A DNA stretch of 46,702 nt from Pseudomonas sp. UFMG81 (lineage in GTDB: Bacteria; Pseudomonadota; Gammaproteobacteria; Pseudomonadales; Pseudomonadaceae): NCBI RefSeq assembly GCF_015354575.1, contig NZ_JACAFQ010000039.1, positions 1 to 46,702 on the forward strand, written 5' to 3'. A model generated the notes under the pieces. That model worked only from the letters and a program-made list of their open reading frames with translations, made no database searches and had not been told where the DNA came from. Made by a program: the position numbers and the translations under genes. This document shows, piece after piece, positions 7,195-15,645 of this stretch; positions within the stretch are counted from its first letter, which is position 1, and every line of letters starts with the position of its first letter.

Positions 7195-8348
7195 CCGGGG
7201 TCGTTCCTGCTGTCTTTCGAACAAAGGGCAATGATAACGGCTGCCGCCAGCGCTGCGGCACTGGCCATACCAAAGGTGAACTGCGGCCCCAGCAGTTTCC
7301 AGCTGTAGCCTGAATACAAGGCACCCAACGCACCGCCGGTGCCCGACAGCGCCGCGTACAGCGCCTGGCCCTGGCCCTGCTGGCGGGCGCCGAAACTGGC
7401 CTGGACGAAGGCGATGCTGGCGGCGTGGAAGCAACCGAAAGTGGCCGCATGCAGCACCTGGGCGAACACCAGCACGGCCGGAACATCCGCCAGGTTGCCC
7501 AGCAACAGCCAGCGCACGGCGGCCAGCACGAAGCTCGCCAGCAACACCCGGCGCACCGAAAAGCGCGCGAAGATCCGGCTCATGGCCATGAACACCAGCA
7601 CTTCGGCCACCACCCCCAACGCCCACAGCAGGCCGATGTCACCACGGCTGTAGCCCAGGTGCTCCAGGTGCAGGGTGAGGAAGGTGTAGTACGGCCCGTG
7701 GCTGAGCTGCATGAGTGCCACGCACAGGTAGAACGCCAGCACCCCAGGCGCCCGCAATTGCCCGAGGAAGCCCCCTGCCCCGCGTCGTTCGGCCTGCTCC
7801 ACCGGCTGCGCGTTGGGCACCCACAGGCTGGCGCCGACGATACCGGCCATGATGGCCACCAGCGCCACCGGGTAGATATCCAGGCTCAGCCATTCGAACA
7901 AACGGCCCAGGCCGACCACGGTGAGGATGAAGCCGATCGAACCCCACAGCCGCACCTGGCTGTAGCGCGCGGTCTGGCCGTGCAGGTGGGCCAGGGTGAT
8001 CACCTCGAACTGCGGCAGCACCGCATGCCAGAAGAAGGCGTGCAAGGCCATCACCAGCGCCAGCCAGGCATAGCTCTTGCCGAAGAAGATCAGCGAAAAG
8101 GTGGCCAGGGTGCACAGCGCGCCCAGGCGCACGATCAGCAAGCGCTGGCCGCTGCGATCGCCCAGCCAGCCCCACAGGTTGGGGGCGACGCAACGCATCA
8201 GCATGGGGATGGCCACCAGTTCGCCGATGCGCGCCGGGGAGAAGCCCAGATGGTCGAAGTAAAGGGCCAGGAACGGCGCGGTGGAACCGAGCAGGGCGAA
8301 GTAGCAGAGGTAGAAGCTGGACAGGCGCCAGTAGGGGATGGGGGGCAT
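7191..8348 (-). CDS. MFS transporter, phenylpropionate-permease-like (PPP/HcaT type)
   Basis: A 385-residue protein with about twelve hydrophobic helices and the MFS loop motif between helices 2 and 3 (GWLGDRSGQRLL). The opening YWRLSSFYLCYFALLGSTAPF and overall length resemble the PPP/HcaT subfamily and related nucleoside-permease-like MFS proteins. The substrate is unknown. The stop overlaps the start of the ARD-like gene, so the pair forms an operon, and the substrate may relate to that cupin. The ATG has only a weak ribosome-binding site. Confidence 0.8.
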   Translation of the reverse strand: MPPIPYWRLSSFYLCYFALLGSTAPFLALYFDHLGFSPARIGELVAIPMLMRCVAPNLWGWLGDRSGQRLLIVRLGALCTLATFSLIFFGKSYAWLALVMALHAFFWHAVLPQFEVITLAHLHGQTARYSQVRLWGSIGFILTVVGLGRLFEWLSLDIYPVALVAIMAGIVGASLWVPNAQPVEQAERRGAGGFLGQLRAPGVLAFYLCVALMQLSHGPYYTFLTLHLEHLGYSRGDIGLLWALGVVAEVLVFMAMSRIFARFSVRRVLLASFVLAAVRWLLLGNLADVPAVLVFAQVLHAATFGCFHAASIAFVQASFGARQQGQGQALYAALSGTGGALGALYSGYSWKLLGPQFTFGMASAAALAAAVIIALCSKDSRNDPG

Positions 8349-8374
8349 GGGGTAGTCCGTTCAGAGGCGACCGG

Positions 8375-8440
8375 CCCTGTCGCGGGGCAAGCCCGCTCCC
8401 ACAAATCTCAGCGTGGGAGCGGGCTTGCCCCGCGATAGGG
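8375..8440. repeat. REP pair (inverted)
   Basis: ccctgtcgcggggcaagccc faces gggcttgccccgcgataggg across a 12-base loop, between aroC and the MFS gene, which point the same way. It belongs to the cgcggggcaagcccgctccc REP subclass also seen at 9603 and 11650. Confidence 0.9.
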
Positions 8441-8449
8441 GCGGGACTG

Positions 8450-9541
8450 TCAGAGCTGGCCCAGTACCGGGGTGTTCACCTTGACTTCGGCATTCTGCGC
8501 GCGGTGGCGCAGCAGGTGGTCCATCAGCACGATGGCCATCATCGCCTCGGCGATGGGCGTGGCGCGGATGCCGACGCAAGGGTCGTGGCGGCCCTTGGTG
8601 ATCACCTCGACCGGGTTGCCGTCGACATCGATCGAGCGGCCCGGGGTGGTGATGCTGGAGGTGGGCTTGAGCGCCAGGTGCGCAACGATCGGCTGGCCGG
8701 AAGAGATGCCACCGAGGATGCCGCCTGCATTGTTGCTGAGGAAGCCTTCGGGGGTCAGCTCGTCACGGTGCTCGGTCCCACGCTGGGCAACGCTGGCAAA
8801 ACCGGCGCCGATCTCCACGCCCTTGACCGCGTTGATGCTCATCAGCGCGTGAGCCAGCTCGGCATCGAGGCGGTCGAAGATTGGCTCGCCCAGGCCTGGC
8901 ATCACACCCTCGGCGACCACGGTGATCTTCGCCCCGACCGAGTCCTGGTCACGGCGCAGCTGGTCCATGTAGGCCTCCAGCTCCGGCACCTTGGCCGGGT
9001 CTGGGCTGAAGAAGGCGTTGTCCTCAACCGAGTCCCAGGTCTTGAACGGGATCTCGATCGGGCCGAGCTGGCTCATGTAGCCGCGCACTCGGATGCCCTG
9101 GGTGGCCAGGTACTTCTTGGCGATGGCGCCGGCGGCGACGCGCATGGCGGTCTCGCGGGCCGAGCTGCGGCCACCGCCACGGTAGTCGCGGATGCCGTAC
9201 TTGTGGTGATAGGTGTAGTCGGCATGGGCCGGGCGGAACAGGTCCTTGATCGCCGAGTAGTCCTTGGACTTCTGGTCGGTGTTGCGGATCAGCAGGCCGA
9301 TCGAGCAACCCGTGGTGCGGCCTTCGAACACCCCGGAGAGGATTTCCACCTCGTCCGGTTCCTGGCGCTGGGTGGTGTGCCGGCTGGTGCCCGGTTTGCG
9401 CCGGTCGAGGTCGTGCTGCAGGTCGGCCAGCGAGATTTCCAGGCCTGGCGGGCACCCATCGACAATGGCGACCAACGCCGGGCCATGGCTTTCGCCAGCG
9501 GTGGTGACAGTGAACAGCTTGCCGTAGGTATTGCCGGACAT
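8450..9541 (-). CDS. aroC: Chorismate synthase
   Basis: A 363-residue full-length chorismate synthase, which converts 5-enolpyruvylshikimate-3-phosphate to chorismate using reduced FMN as the last step of the shikimate pathway (cytoplasmic). Visible signatures: TTAGESHGPALVAIVDGCPPG near the N-terminus, RPAHADYTYHHKYG, RGGGRSSARETAMRVAAGA, and the C-terminal RHDPCVGIRATPIAEAM. The start has ggagcgtcc directly upstream. It is bracketed by REP pairs on both sides, and is probably transcribed alone or with upstream genes not adjacent here. Confidence 0.97.
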   Translation of the reverse strand: MSGNTYGKLFTVTTAGESHGPALVAIVDGCPPGLEISLADLQHDLDRRKPGTSRHTTQRQEPDEVEILSGVFEGRTTGCSIGLLIRNTDQKSKDYSAIKDLFRPAHADYTYHHKYGIRDYRGGGRSSARETAMRVAAGAIAKKYLATQGIRVRGYMSQLGPIEIPFKTWDSVEDNAFFSPDPAKVPELEAYMDQLRRDQDSVGAKITVVAEGVMPGLGEPIFDRLDAELAHALMSINAVKGVEIGAGFASVAQRGTEHRDELTPEGFLSNNAGGILGGISSGQPIVAHLALKPTSSITTPGRSIDVDGNPVEVITKGRHDPCVGIRATPIAEAMMAIVLMDHLLRHRAQNAEVKVNTPVLGQL

Positions 9542-9602
9542 GGACGCTCCGCGAAATCAGCCTGAGGTGAACGAAAGCGGGCAGTATACGTAAATCAGAC
9601 TG

Positions 9603-9698
9603 GCCTGTGCGGGCCTTATCGCGGGGCAAGCCCGCGCCCACAAAAGCCCGTCGAGCCCTGTGGGAGCGGGCTTGCCCCGCGACAAGGCCCGCACAGGC
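9603..9698. repeat. REP pair (inverted), 38-bp arms
   Basis: gcctgtgcgggccttatcgc... and its near-perfect inverted copy ending gacaaggcccgcacaggc enclose a 20-base loop. It lies between the divergent aroC and hydrolase genes. Confidence 0.9.
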
Positions 9699-9768
9699 AG
9701 CACAAACAGGCGAACCTTCATTGCACGGCCGTGTCTTACCCAGCACCTCGTCATGTAGTACCCCCACC

Positions 9769-10728
9769 ATGAAGTCGCGCCTCACCGCCCTGCTCCTGCT
9801 GTTGTTCACCAGCCTCGCCCAGGCCGCGCCCACCGTGCTGCAACGCCCCATCGACCTCGACACCGGCCAGGGCGTGCTGCACGGCAGCCTGCTGCTGCCG
9901 CAACAAGCCACCCCGCCCCCGGTGGTGCTGATCATCGCCGGCTCCGGTCCCACCGACCGCGATGGCAACAACCCCGCCTCCGGACGCATCGACAACCTCA
10001 AGCGCCTGGCCTTGTTGCTGGCCAACGAACACATCGCCAGCGTGCGCTACGACAAGCGCGGGGTGGCCGCCAGCCAGCCGGCCACCCCGGACGAACGCGA
10101 CCTCAGCGTCGAACGCTATGTCGCCGACGCCGTGGCCTGGGGGCAGAAGCTGCGCCAGGACCCACGGTTCGGCCCGCTGATCCTGGTCGGCCACAGCGAG
10201 GGCGCGCTGATCGCCAGCCTGGCCGCCGAACAGGCCGGCGCCAGCGCGGTGATCACCCTGGCCGGCAGCGGTCGGCCGGTGGCCGATGTACTGCGTGAAC
10301 AGCTGGCCCAGCGCCTGCCGCCGGCGCAACTGGCCAGCGGCGTGGCGTTGATCGACCGCTTGCAGGCCGGGCAGACCAGCCTGGACGTCCCGCCCCTGCT
10401 GCGCCAAGTGTTCCGCCCCAGTGTGCAGCCCTACCTGATCTCGTTGCTGCACCAGGACCCCGCAGCAGCCTTCGCCCGGCTCAAGGTGCCTGCGTTGATC
10501 ATCCAGGGCCGCAACGACATCCAGGTGGAGGTCGCCGACGCCGAACAGCTCAAGGCGGCCAAGCCTGAAGCCGAACTGGCACTGATCGACGGCATGAACC
10601 ACATGCTGCGCATCAGCCCCCGGGACATGCGCCAGCAACGCGACAGCTACCAGAACCCCGAGCTGCCACTGGCCCGCGAGCTGGGAGAGCGGATCGTCAG
10701 CTTCATCCAGCGCCTGCCCCGGGCCTGA
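9769..10728 (+). CDS. Secreted alpha/beta hydrolase
   Basis: A 319-residue protein. The N-terminus MKSRLTALLLLLFTSLAQAA is a clear signal peptide with a likely cut after AQA, so it is exported, probably to the periplasm. The hydrolase core shows the oxyanion-loop region (IIAGSGPTDRDGNNP), the nucleophile elbow GHSEGALIA, the acid candidate in IIQGRNDIQV and the catalytic His in DGMNHMLRI. It resembles the serine aminopeptidase/dienelactone hydrolase-like group with unknown substrate. This start is chosen because it gives the signal peptide; the frame upstream is only the REP element. Confidence 0.85.
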   Translation: MKSRLTALLLLLFTSLAQAAPTVLQRPIDLDTGQGVLHGSLLLPQQATPPPVVLIIAGSGPTDRDGNNPASGRIDNLKRLALLLANEHIASVRYDKRGVAASQPATPDERDLSVERYVADAVAWGQKLRQDPRFGPLILVGHSEGALIASLAAEQAGASAVITLAGSGRPVADVLREQLAQRLPPAQLASGVALIDRLQAGQTSLDVPPLLRQVFRPSVQPYLISLLHQDPAAAFARLKVPALIIQGRNDIQVEVADAEQLKAAKPEAELALIDGMNHMLRISPRDMRQQRDSYQNPELPLARELGERIVSFIQRLPRA

Positions 10729-10748
10729 AGCTTTCCTCTTGCCGGGCC

Positions 10749-10775
10749 TCAGGTCTTGGCCTGGGCTGCCGATAA
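10749..10775 (+). promoter_or_regulatory. Candidate FliA (sigma-28) promoter
   Basis: tcaggtct, then exactly 11 bases, then gccgataa. The -10 element is a perfect match to the flagellar sigma-28 box; the -35 element matches in part and has the correct spacing. It would drive the 260-residue coiled-coil/TM gene, with transcription starting near 10782. Confidence 0.55.
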
Positions 10776-10851
10776 CGCGGCATAAGAAGGCGGTGATCGT
10801 GGCTGCAACAGGCACGATCATCCGGCCGCCGCGTATTTGAGGATTGCCCTG

Positions 10852-11634
10852 ATGACCGATGCTCCCGCCGCCGAGGCGACCGAAGAACAAGCCCCGGAAA
10901 GCGCCCCGCAACCCTGGGCGGACCTGGCGGCCGAACACTTCCAGCTGCTGCGCCTGGCAGCCCAGCCCACCGACCGCAACAGCGGCGCGCGGCCCTTGCG
11001 TTTTGTCCAGTTCGGCTACGCCGAGCGTCACGACAAGGCCCACAGCCTGCTGCGCCTGGAGATCCGCCTGCCCGGGCAGAAGGTGCGCAAGGAGCAGAAC
11101 CAGCTGGACATCCGCGTTGACCATGAACAGCGCCTGGTGCGTATCGGCAGTGACGCCGGCCTGCAAATCGAGCCCGTCAACCGCGGCGTCGGCCGCTATT
11201 TGCTGGCCCAGGCGGTGCAGTGGCTGCAGCACCGCTGCGCGCACTACCGCATCGAAGGCATGAACCTGCCGAACAAGGATGCGCTGAACGAAGACACCCG
11301 CCTGCGCCGCGACCATGTGCTGCGCAGTGTCGGGCTGGAGGTGGACAACGTCGACGGCCAGGTGCTCAAGGGGCGCGTGGTCGAGACCCCGGTGGGCCAG
11401 CTCAAGGGCGGCTGGAACAATGAAAAAGTGCAGCGCGTCGACATCCTCGAGGCGGCTGGCATGCTGCAACAGGCCGAGCAGAACCTGCTGGAGAAGGAAG
11501 CGCAGCTGCGCGAGCGCGACGAGCGAGTGGCCAAATACCGCCGCGAAGACGGTGGCTTGCGCTTCACCATCACCTGCCTGGTGGCCTTTGCGGTGTTCCA
11601 GGCAGGGCTGCTGATCTGGATCGCCACCCGTTGA
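10852..11634 (+). CDS. Hypothetical protein with coiled coil and C-terminal membrane anchor
   Basis: A 260-residue protein I do not recognise. Residues 1-25 are Ala/Glu/Pro-rich. The middle (about 25-190) is a globular domain with a segment NRGVGRYLLAQAVQWL... that loosely recalls the acyl-CoA-binding motif of GNAT folds (weak inference). About 195-235 is a charged helix likely to form a coiled coil (QQAEQNLLEKEAQLRERDER), and the C-terminus is one membrane helix (ITCLVAFAVFQAGLLIWIA). So it is probably tail-anchored with the domain in the cytoplasm. The ATG is chosen over an in-frame TTG 15 bases upstream, because tgagga overlaps that codon and serves as the ribosome site. A FliA-like promoter precedes it. 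Confidence 0.75.
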   Translation: MTDAPAAEATEEQAPESAPQPWADLAAEHFQLLRLAAQPTDRNSGARPLRFVQFGYAERHDKAHSLLRLEIRLPGQKVRKEQNQLDIRVDHEQRLVRIGSDAGLQIEPVNRGVGRYLLAQAVQWLQHRCAHYRIEGMNLPNKDALNEDTRLRRDHVLRSVGLEVDNVDGQVLKGRVVETPVGQLKGGWNNEKVQRVDILEAAGMLQQAEQNLLEKEAQLRERDERVAKYRREDGGLRFTITCLVAFAVFQAGLLIWIATR

Positions 11635-11649
11635 GCCTGTTCTGACGCT

Positions 11650-11698
11650 ATCGCGGGGCAAGCCCGCTCCCACGGTGGGAGCGGGCTTGCCCCGCGAT
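11650..11698. repeat. REP hairpin
   Basis: atcgcggggcaagcccgctc faces its perfect inverted copy with almost no loop. It lies between the convergent coiled-coil gene and prmB, where it may also stop transcription. Confidence 0.9.
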
Positions 11699-11709
11699 GT
11701 TATTTGGAA

Positions 11710-12618
11710 TCAGACCCGCGCCTTGAACAACTCCTGATGCTGCCGGCACTGCTCGGCGGTCAGCATGAACACCCCGTGCCCACCGCGCTCGAACTCCAGC
11801 CAGGCAAAGTCCACCTCGGGGTACAGCGCCTCGACATGCACCTGACTGTTACCCACTTCGACGATCAGCAGGCCTTTGTCGGTCAGGTGATCGGCCGCTT
11901 CGGCCAGCATGCGCCGCACCAGGTCCAGGCCATCGTTGCCGCACGCCAGGCCCAACTCGGGCTCGTGGTGGTACTCCGCCGGCATGTCGTCGAAGTCCTC
12001 GGCATCCACATACGGCGGGTTGGACAGGATCAGGTCGAAGCGCTGCCCCGGCAGGCCGTCGAAGCCATCACCCTGCACGGTGTAGACCCGCGTATCCAGG
12101 CCATGGCGCTCGATGTTCTGGTTGGCCACCGCCAGCGCGTCGAACGACAGGTCGGCCAGCACTACCTCGGCGTCCTGGAACACGTCGGCAGCGACGATAC
12201 CGATGCAGCCAGAGCCTGTGCACAGGTCGAGGATGCGCGCAGGCTCGCTGGCCAGCCACGGCTCGAAGCGTTTTTCGATCAGCTCGCCGATGGGCGAGCG
12301 CGGCACCAGCACGCGTTCGTCGACGATGAACGACATCCCGCAGAACCACGCCTCGCCCAGCAGGTAGGCCGTCGGCACGCGCTCTTCGATGCGGCGCTTG
12401 AGCAGGTGCTGCAGGCGTACCCGTTCGTCGTCTTCCAGCTGGCAATCCAGGTAGCTGTCGGCCACCTCCCACGGCAGGTGCACGGCGCCGAGCACCAGCA
12501 GGCGGGCCTCGTCCCAGGCATTGTCGGCGCCGTGGCCGAAGAACAGCTCATGCTCGTGGAAGCGGCTGACCGCCCAGCGGATATGGTCGCGCAGGGTGCG
12601 CAGGCGGGATGTGATCAC
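11710..12618 (-). CDS. prmB: Ribosomal protein L3 N5-glutamine methyltransferase
   Basis: A 302-residue class I methyltransferase of the HemK/Prm family. The SAM site ILDLCTGSGCIGIVAADVF and the glutamine-methylase signature LSNPPYVDAEDF are intact. The N-terminal helical domain (HELFFGHGADNAWDEARLLVLGAVHLP) and the IEERVPTAYLLGEAWF linker are of PrmB type rather than PrmC. It modifies a glutamine of ribosomal protein L3 in the cytoplasm. The start codon is GTG at 12618, with aaggag seven bases upstream. In this group it usually lies next to aroC, as here with two genes between. Confidence 0.93.
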   Translation of the reverse strand: MITSRLRTLRDHIRWAVSRFHEHELFFGHGADNAWDEARLLVLGAVHLPWEVADSYLDCQLEDDERVRLQHLLKRRIEERVPTAYLLGEAWFCGMSFIVDERVLVPRSPIGELIEKRFEPWLASEPARILDLCTGSGCIGIVAADVFQDAEVVLADLSFDALAVANQNIERHGLDTRVYTVQGDGFDGLPGQRFDLILSNPPYVDAEDFDDMPAEYHHEPELGLACGNDGLDLVRRMLAEAADHLTDKGLLIVEVGNSQVHVEALYPEVDFAWLEFERGGHGVFMLTAEQCRQHQELFKARV

Positions 12619-12741
12619 GGAGGACTCCTTTTAAGACAGGACAAAAGTCTAACAGCCCCACCCGCACAATTGTTCCCCACGCCGTCCGAATGGGTAGCCC
12701 CAGGCCAGTAATCATGCCGCCTGCAATGTCAACCATTCACA

Positions 12742-12769
12742 TTGACGCCAAGGCAAGGGAGAATAGGTA
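12742..12769 (+). promoter_or_regulatory. Possible sigma-70 promoter of the isochorismatase-like gene
   Basis: ttgacg, 16 bases, taggta, ending about 28 bases before the start codon. Spacing and the -10 box are not ideal, so this is a weak call. Confidence 0.35.
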
Positions 12770-12797
12770 TACAAAAGCCCTATCCAAGGAGCCCTTG

Positions 12798-13391
12798 ATG
12801 TCCTCCGTTCCAACCACGATGTTCCGCCTCACTGGCCGCGACTACCCGCCGGCCAAGCTGGGCCAAGCCAGCCTGATCGTCATCGACGCGCAAAAGGAGT
12901 ACCTGAGCGGTCCGCTGGCGCTGTCGGGCATGGACGAGGCCGTGGCCAACATCGCCCGGTTGCTCAAAGCGGCCCGCGAGGCCAAGCGCCCGATCATCCA
13001 TGTTCGCCACCTCGGCACCGTTGGCGGCCGTTTCGACCCCCAGGGCCCGGCGGGCGAATTCATTCCCGGCCTGGAGCCACGCGATGGCGAGATCGTCATC
13101 GAAAAGCGCATGCCCAATGCCTTCAAGAACACCAAGCTGCACGAGCAGTTGCAGGAACTCGGCCACCTGGACCTGATCGTCTGCGGCTTCATGAGCCACT
13201 CCAGCGTCAGCACCACCGTGCGCCGCGCCAAGGACTATGGTTACCGCTGCACCCTGGTGGAAGATGCCTCGGCGACGCGCGACCTGGCGTTCGGCGACAA
13301 GGTGATCCCTGCCGCGCAGATCCACCAGTGCGAAATGGCCGTGATGGCCGACAACTTCGCCTGCGTCGCTCAAACCGCCAGCCTGGTCTGA
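12798..13391 (+). CDS. Isochorismatase-family cysteine hydrolase
   Basis: A 197-residue protein of the cysteine-hydrolase/isochorismatase superfamily. The triad is visible: Asp in LIVIDAQKEY, Lys in VIEKRMPNAFKNT, and the nucleophile region LIVCGFMSHSSVSTTVRRA. In the last, the usual Cys (…SVxxT) appears to be replaced by Ser at HSSVSTT. True isochorismatase function is unlikely without enterobactin-type neighbours; nicotinamidase-like or other amide hydrolysis is possible. The start is supported by aaggag seven bases upstream. Cytoplasmic; likely monocistronic. Confidence 0.82.
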   Translation: MSSVPTTMFRLTGRDYPPAKLGQASLIVIDAQKEYLSGPLALSGMDEAVANIARLLKAAREAKRPIIHVRHLGTVGGRFDPQGPAGEFIPGLEPRDGEIVIEKRMPNAFKNTKLHEQLQELGHLDLIVCGFMSHSSVSTTVRRAKDYGYRCTLVEDASATRDLAFGDKVIPAAQIHQCEMAVMADNFACVAQTASLV

Positions 13392-13481
13392 GCCACGCAC
13401 CGCCCGGCGGACGGGCGGAACCCGAAGGGCCGGCGACAGGTCGAATTGCGGATCAGCTACACCAGATCCTGAGGAAACCGA

Positions 13482-13802
13482 ATGAAGCTCAAAGGCAGTT
13501 TCGACGCCAAGCGCCTGCGCCAGCGCGAACCGAGCAATTGGGGGGCGCGCCTGGCTGCCGCCTTCTCCGTGCTGCTGGCCACCCTGGGCATCCTGCTCGC
13601 CATGGCCGGCATCGCCGGCCTGCTGGGCAACTATGCCGCCCTCGCCGAACTCAACGCCAACCGCCCGCTCGCGGCCACCCTGGCCGTGGTCGGGCTGTTG
13701 CTGCTGTATGTGGGGGTGCGCTTCTGGCGGCGCAGCCGCATTCGCCTGCGCCGTGGGCATGGCTTGAACCTGTCGCCGCACTTGATGAAGAAGCACGATT
13801 GA
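13482..13802 (+). CDS. Small two-helix membrane protein, hypothetical
   Basis: A 106-residue protein with two hydrophobic helices (about residues 22-46 and 64-84), a basic N-terminus (KLKGSFDAKRLRQRE) and a very basic C-terminus (RRSRIRLRRGHGL). The topology is probably N-in/C-in with a short periplasmic loop. No family recognised. A clear gagga site lies seven bases before the ATG, and codon use matches the neighbours. Confidence 0.75.
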   Translation: MKLKGSFDAKRLRQREPSNWGARLAAAFSVLLATLGILLAMAGIAGLLGNYAALAELNANRPLAATLAVVGLLLLYVGVRFWRRSRIRLRRGHGLNLSPHLMKKHD

Positions 13803-13821
13803 TCACCCCAGACACGCTCTT

Positions 13822-13953
13822 CTGTAGGAGCGGCCTTGCCGGGGCGCCGGACCGGCCGGAAAGGGCTGCAAAGCAGCCCCGACGAGTTGAGCGCTTGCAC
13901 CAGAATCTGGGGCCGCTGCGCGCCCCTTTCGCGACACAAGGCCGCTCCTACAG
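13822..13953. repeat. Imperfect inverted-repeat element related to 4745-4887
   Basis: ctgtaggagcggccttg at the left and caaggccgctcctacag at the right are exact inverse copies. The left inner part is nearly identical to the element at 4745, but the right inner part (ctttcgcgacacaagg) has changed, so the arms have diverged. Confidence 0.85.
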
Positions 13954-14022
13954 AGCGCGTGAAACACAGGACTTCACTCGGGCCAAGACTCGCGTAAACT
14001 ACGCCGCCCACGTGGAGGCACC

Positions 14023-14583
14023 ATGCAAGACGACGATTTTTCCCTGTTCAGCGCCGAGGTGCGTGGCGTCAAGCCGATCAAGCACGACCGCGCCGAGGTC
14101 GGCAAGCCCAAGGCCGACCGCAAGCAGTTGGCCGGGCTGCGCCAGGCGGCGACCATTCGCAGCGACCAGCCGCTGGTGATCGATGGCTTGTCCGACCAGT
14201 TCGTCATCGATGTCGGCGCCGAAGACGAATTGATGTGGCGCCGCGACGGCGTGCAGGAAGGCCAGCTCCGCAAGCTCAAGCTCGGCCAGATCGCCTTCGA
14301 GGGTAGCCTCGACCTGCACGGCATGAGTGTCGAGAAAGCCCGCGAGACCCTGTGGGACTTCATCGCCGAGGCCACCAAGCTCGAAGTGCGCTGCGTGCGC
14401 GTCACTCATGGCAAGGCGGCGCGCATCGATGGCAAGCGGCCAATGATCAAGAGCCACGTCAACACCTGGCTGCGCCAGCACCCGCAGGTGCTCGGCTTCG
14501 CCTCCTGCCAGGCCCGCCATGGCGGCACTGGCGCGCTTTACGTAATGCTCAAGCGAACCATGCTCGAAGGCCGCGACGAGTGA
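14023..14583 (+). CDS. smrA: Smr/MutS2-type endonuclease-domain protein
   Basis: A 186-residue protein with a Smr domain in its C-terminal half: LDLHGMSVEKARETLWDFI (the LDLHG motif), RVTHGKAARIDG (HGK motif) and SCQARHGGTGALYVML at the end. The N-terminal ~90 residues are charged, with ADRKQLAGLRQAA as in SmrA/YdaL proteins. Stand-alone Smr proteins bind nucleic acids and some nick DNA or cut RNA; the physiological role here is not known. ggaggcacc precedes the ATG. It is followed at 70 bases by folE. Confidence 0.88.
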   Translation: MQDDDFSLFSAEVRGVKPIKHDRAEVGKPKADRKQLAGLRQAATIRSDQPLVIDGLSDQFVIDVGAEDELMWRRDGVQEGQLRKLKLGQIAFEGSLDLHGMSVEKARETLWDFIAEATKLEVRCVRVTHGKAARIDGKRPMIKSHVNTWLRQHPQVLGFASCQARHGGTGALYVMLKRTMLEGRDE

Positions 14584-14652
14584 CATCGTGCTTGCAGCGC
14601 CGCTGCCGCCGCCGTACCCTTCGCCTTTGCGAAATTTTCCACAGGTAGATCC

Positions 14653-15198
14653 ATGTCCCTGGAACAGAACTACACCGCGATCCTCAGCCAACTGGGCGAG
14701 GACGTCTCCCGCGAGGGCCTGCTCGACACGCCGAAGCGGGCAGCAAAGGCCATGAAGTACCTTTGCCGCGGTTACGAGCAGACGCTGGAAGAAGTGACCA
14801 ACGGCGCACTGTTCACCTCCGACAACAGCGAGATGGTGCTGGTCCGGGACATCGAGCTGTACTCGATGTGCGAACACCACATGCTGCCGTTCATCGGCAA
14901 GGCCCATGTCGCCTACCTGCCCAAAGGCAAGGTGCTGGGCCTGTCGAAAGTGGCGCGCATCGTCGACATGTACGCCCGCCGCCTGCAGATCCAGGAAAAC
15001 CTCAGCCGTCAGATCGCCGAGGCCGTGCAGCAGGTGACCGGCGCCGCAGGCGTAGCCGTGGTCATCGAGGCCAAGCACATGTGCATGATGATGCGTGGTG
15101 TGGAGAAGCAGAACTCGACCATGCTCACTTCGGTGATGCTCGGTGAGTTCCGCGAAAACGCCGCCACCCGCAGCGAGTTCCTCAGCCTGATCAAGTGA
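14653..15198 (+). CDS. folE: GTP cyclohydrolase I
   Basis: A 181-residue full-length enzyme that turns GTP into 7,8-dihydroneopterin triphosphate, the first step of folate/pterin synthesis. Zinc ligands and signatures are present: SMCEHHMLPFIGKAHVAYLP (Cys, His), the substrate segment LGLSKVARIVDMYARR, and EAKHMCMMMRG with the third zinc Cys. Cytoplasmic homodecamer in known homologues. It ends at a strong terminator shortly before the glutaredoxin-like gene. Confidence 0.96.
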   Translation: MSLEQNYTAILSQLGEDVSREGLLDTPKRAAKAMKYLCRGYEQTLEEVTNGALFTSDNSEMVLVRDIELYSMCEHHMLPFIGKAHVAYLPKGKVLGLSKVARIVDMYARRLQIQENLSRQIAEAVQQVTGAAGVAVVIEAKHMCMMMRGVEKQNSTMLTSVMLGEFRENAATRSEFLSLIK

Positions 15199-15212
15199 TC
15201 GGCGCAGGATCC

Positions 15213-15246
15213 GGGCCGGCCCCTTGGGGTCGGCCCTTTCTTTTTC
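15213..15246 (+). terminator. Rho-independent terminator after folE
   Basis: An 11-bp stem, gggccggcccc/ggggtcggccc, with a two-base loop is followed by tttctttttc. It sits 15 bases past the folE stop. Its T-run overlaps the leader of the next gene. Confidence 0.9.
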
Positions 15247-15257
15247 AGGAGTGAAGC

Positions 15258-15629
15258 ATGATCGTCAAAGCCCTGCGCGTCGGCCTCGGCCAGCTCATCG
15301 TGTTCGGTGACTGGGTCAGCCGCCCGGCCAAGAAGAAGCGCGACGCCGCCGCCCAGGCGCGTGTCGAACAGGATGCCAAGGGCCTGGCGCTGTACCAGTT
15401 CCATGCCTGCCCGTTCTGCGTGAAGACCCGCCGCACCCTGCACCGGCTGAACGTGCCGGTGGCGCTGCGCGATGCCAAGAACGACTCGACGCACCGCCAG
15501 GCGCTGCTCGAGGGCGGTGGCCGGGTGAAAGTGCCGTGCCTGCGTATCGAGGAAGACGGCAAGGTGACCTGGATGTATGAGTCCAAGGACATCATTGCCT
15601 ACCTCGACAAGCGGTTCGCGGCGGCCTGA
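15258..15629 (+). CDS. Glutaredoxin/GST N-domain-like thiol protein
   Basis: A 123-residue protein with a basic ~40-residue N-terminal extension (VSRPAKKKRDAAAQARVEQDA) and then a thioredoxin-fold domain: LALYQFHACPFCVKTRRTL carries a CPFC redox motif (C51, C54), VKVPCLRI the cis-Pro loop, and YESKDIIAYLDKRF the glutathione-contact segment. It probably works in glutathione-dependent disulfide reduction. The first 20 residues are mildly hydrophobic and might associate with the membrane (inference). Strong aggag site upstream. Confidence 0.88.
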   Translation: MIVKALRVGLGQLIVFGDWVSRPAKKKRDAAAQARVEQDAKGLALYQFHACPFCVKTRRTLHRLNVPVALRDAKNDSTHRQALLEGGGRVKVPCLRIEEDGKVTWMYESKDIIAYLDKRFAAA

Positions 15630-15645
15630 TACGGATCTGTCGCCC

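Noticed and set aside
15213..15257. Riboswitch or attenuator between folE and the glutaredoxin-like gene
   Set aside because: The structure is fully explained by a simple intrinsic terminator directly after folE.
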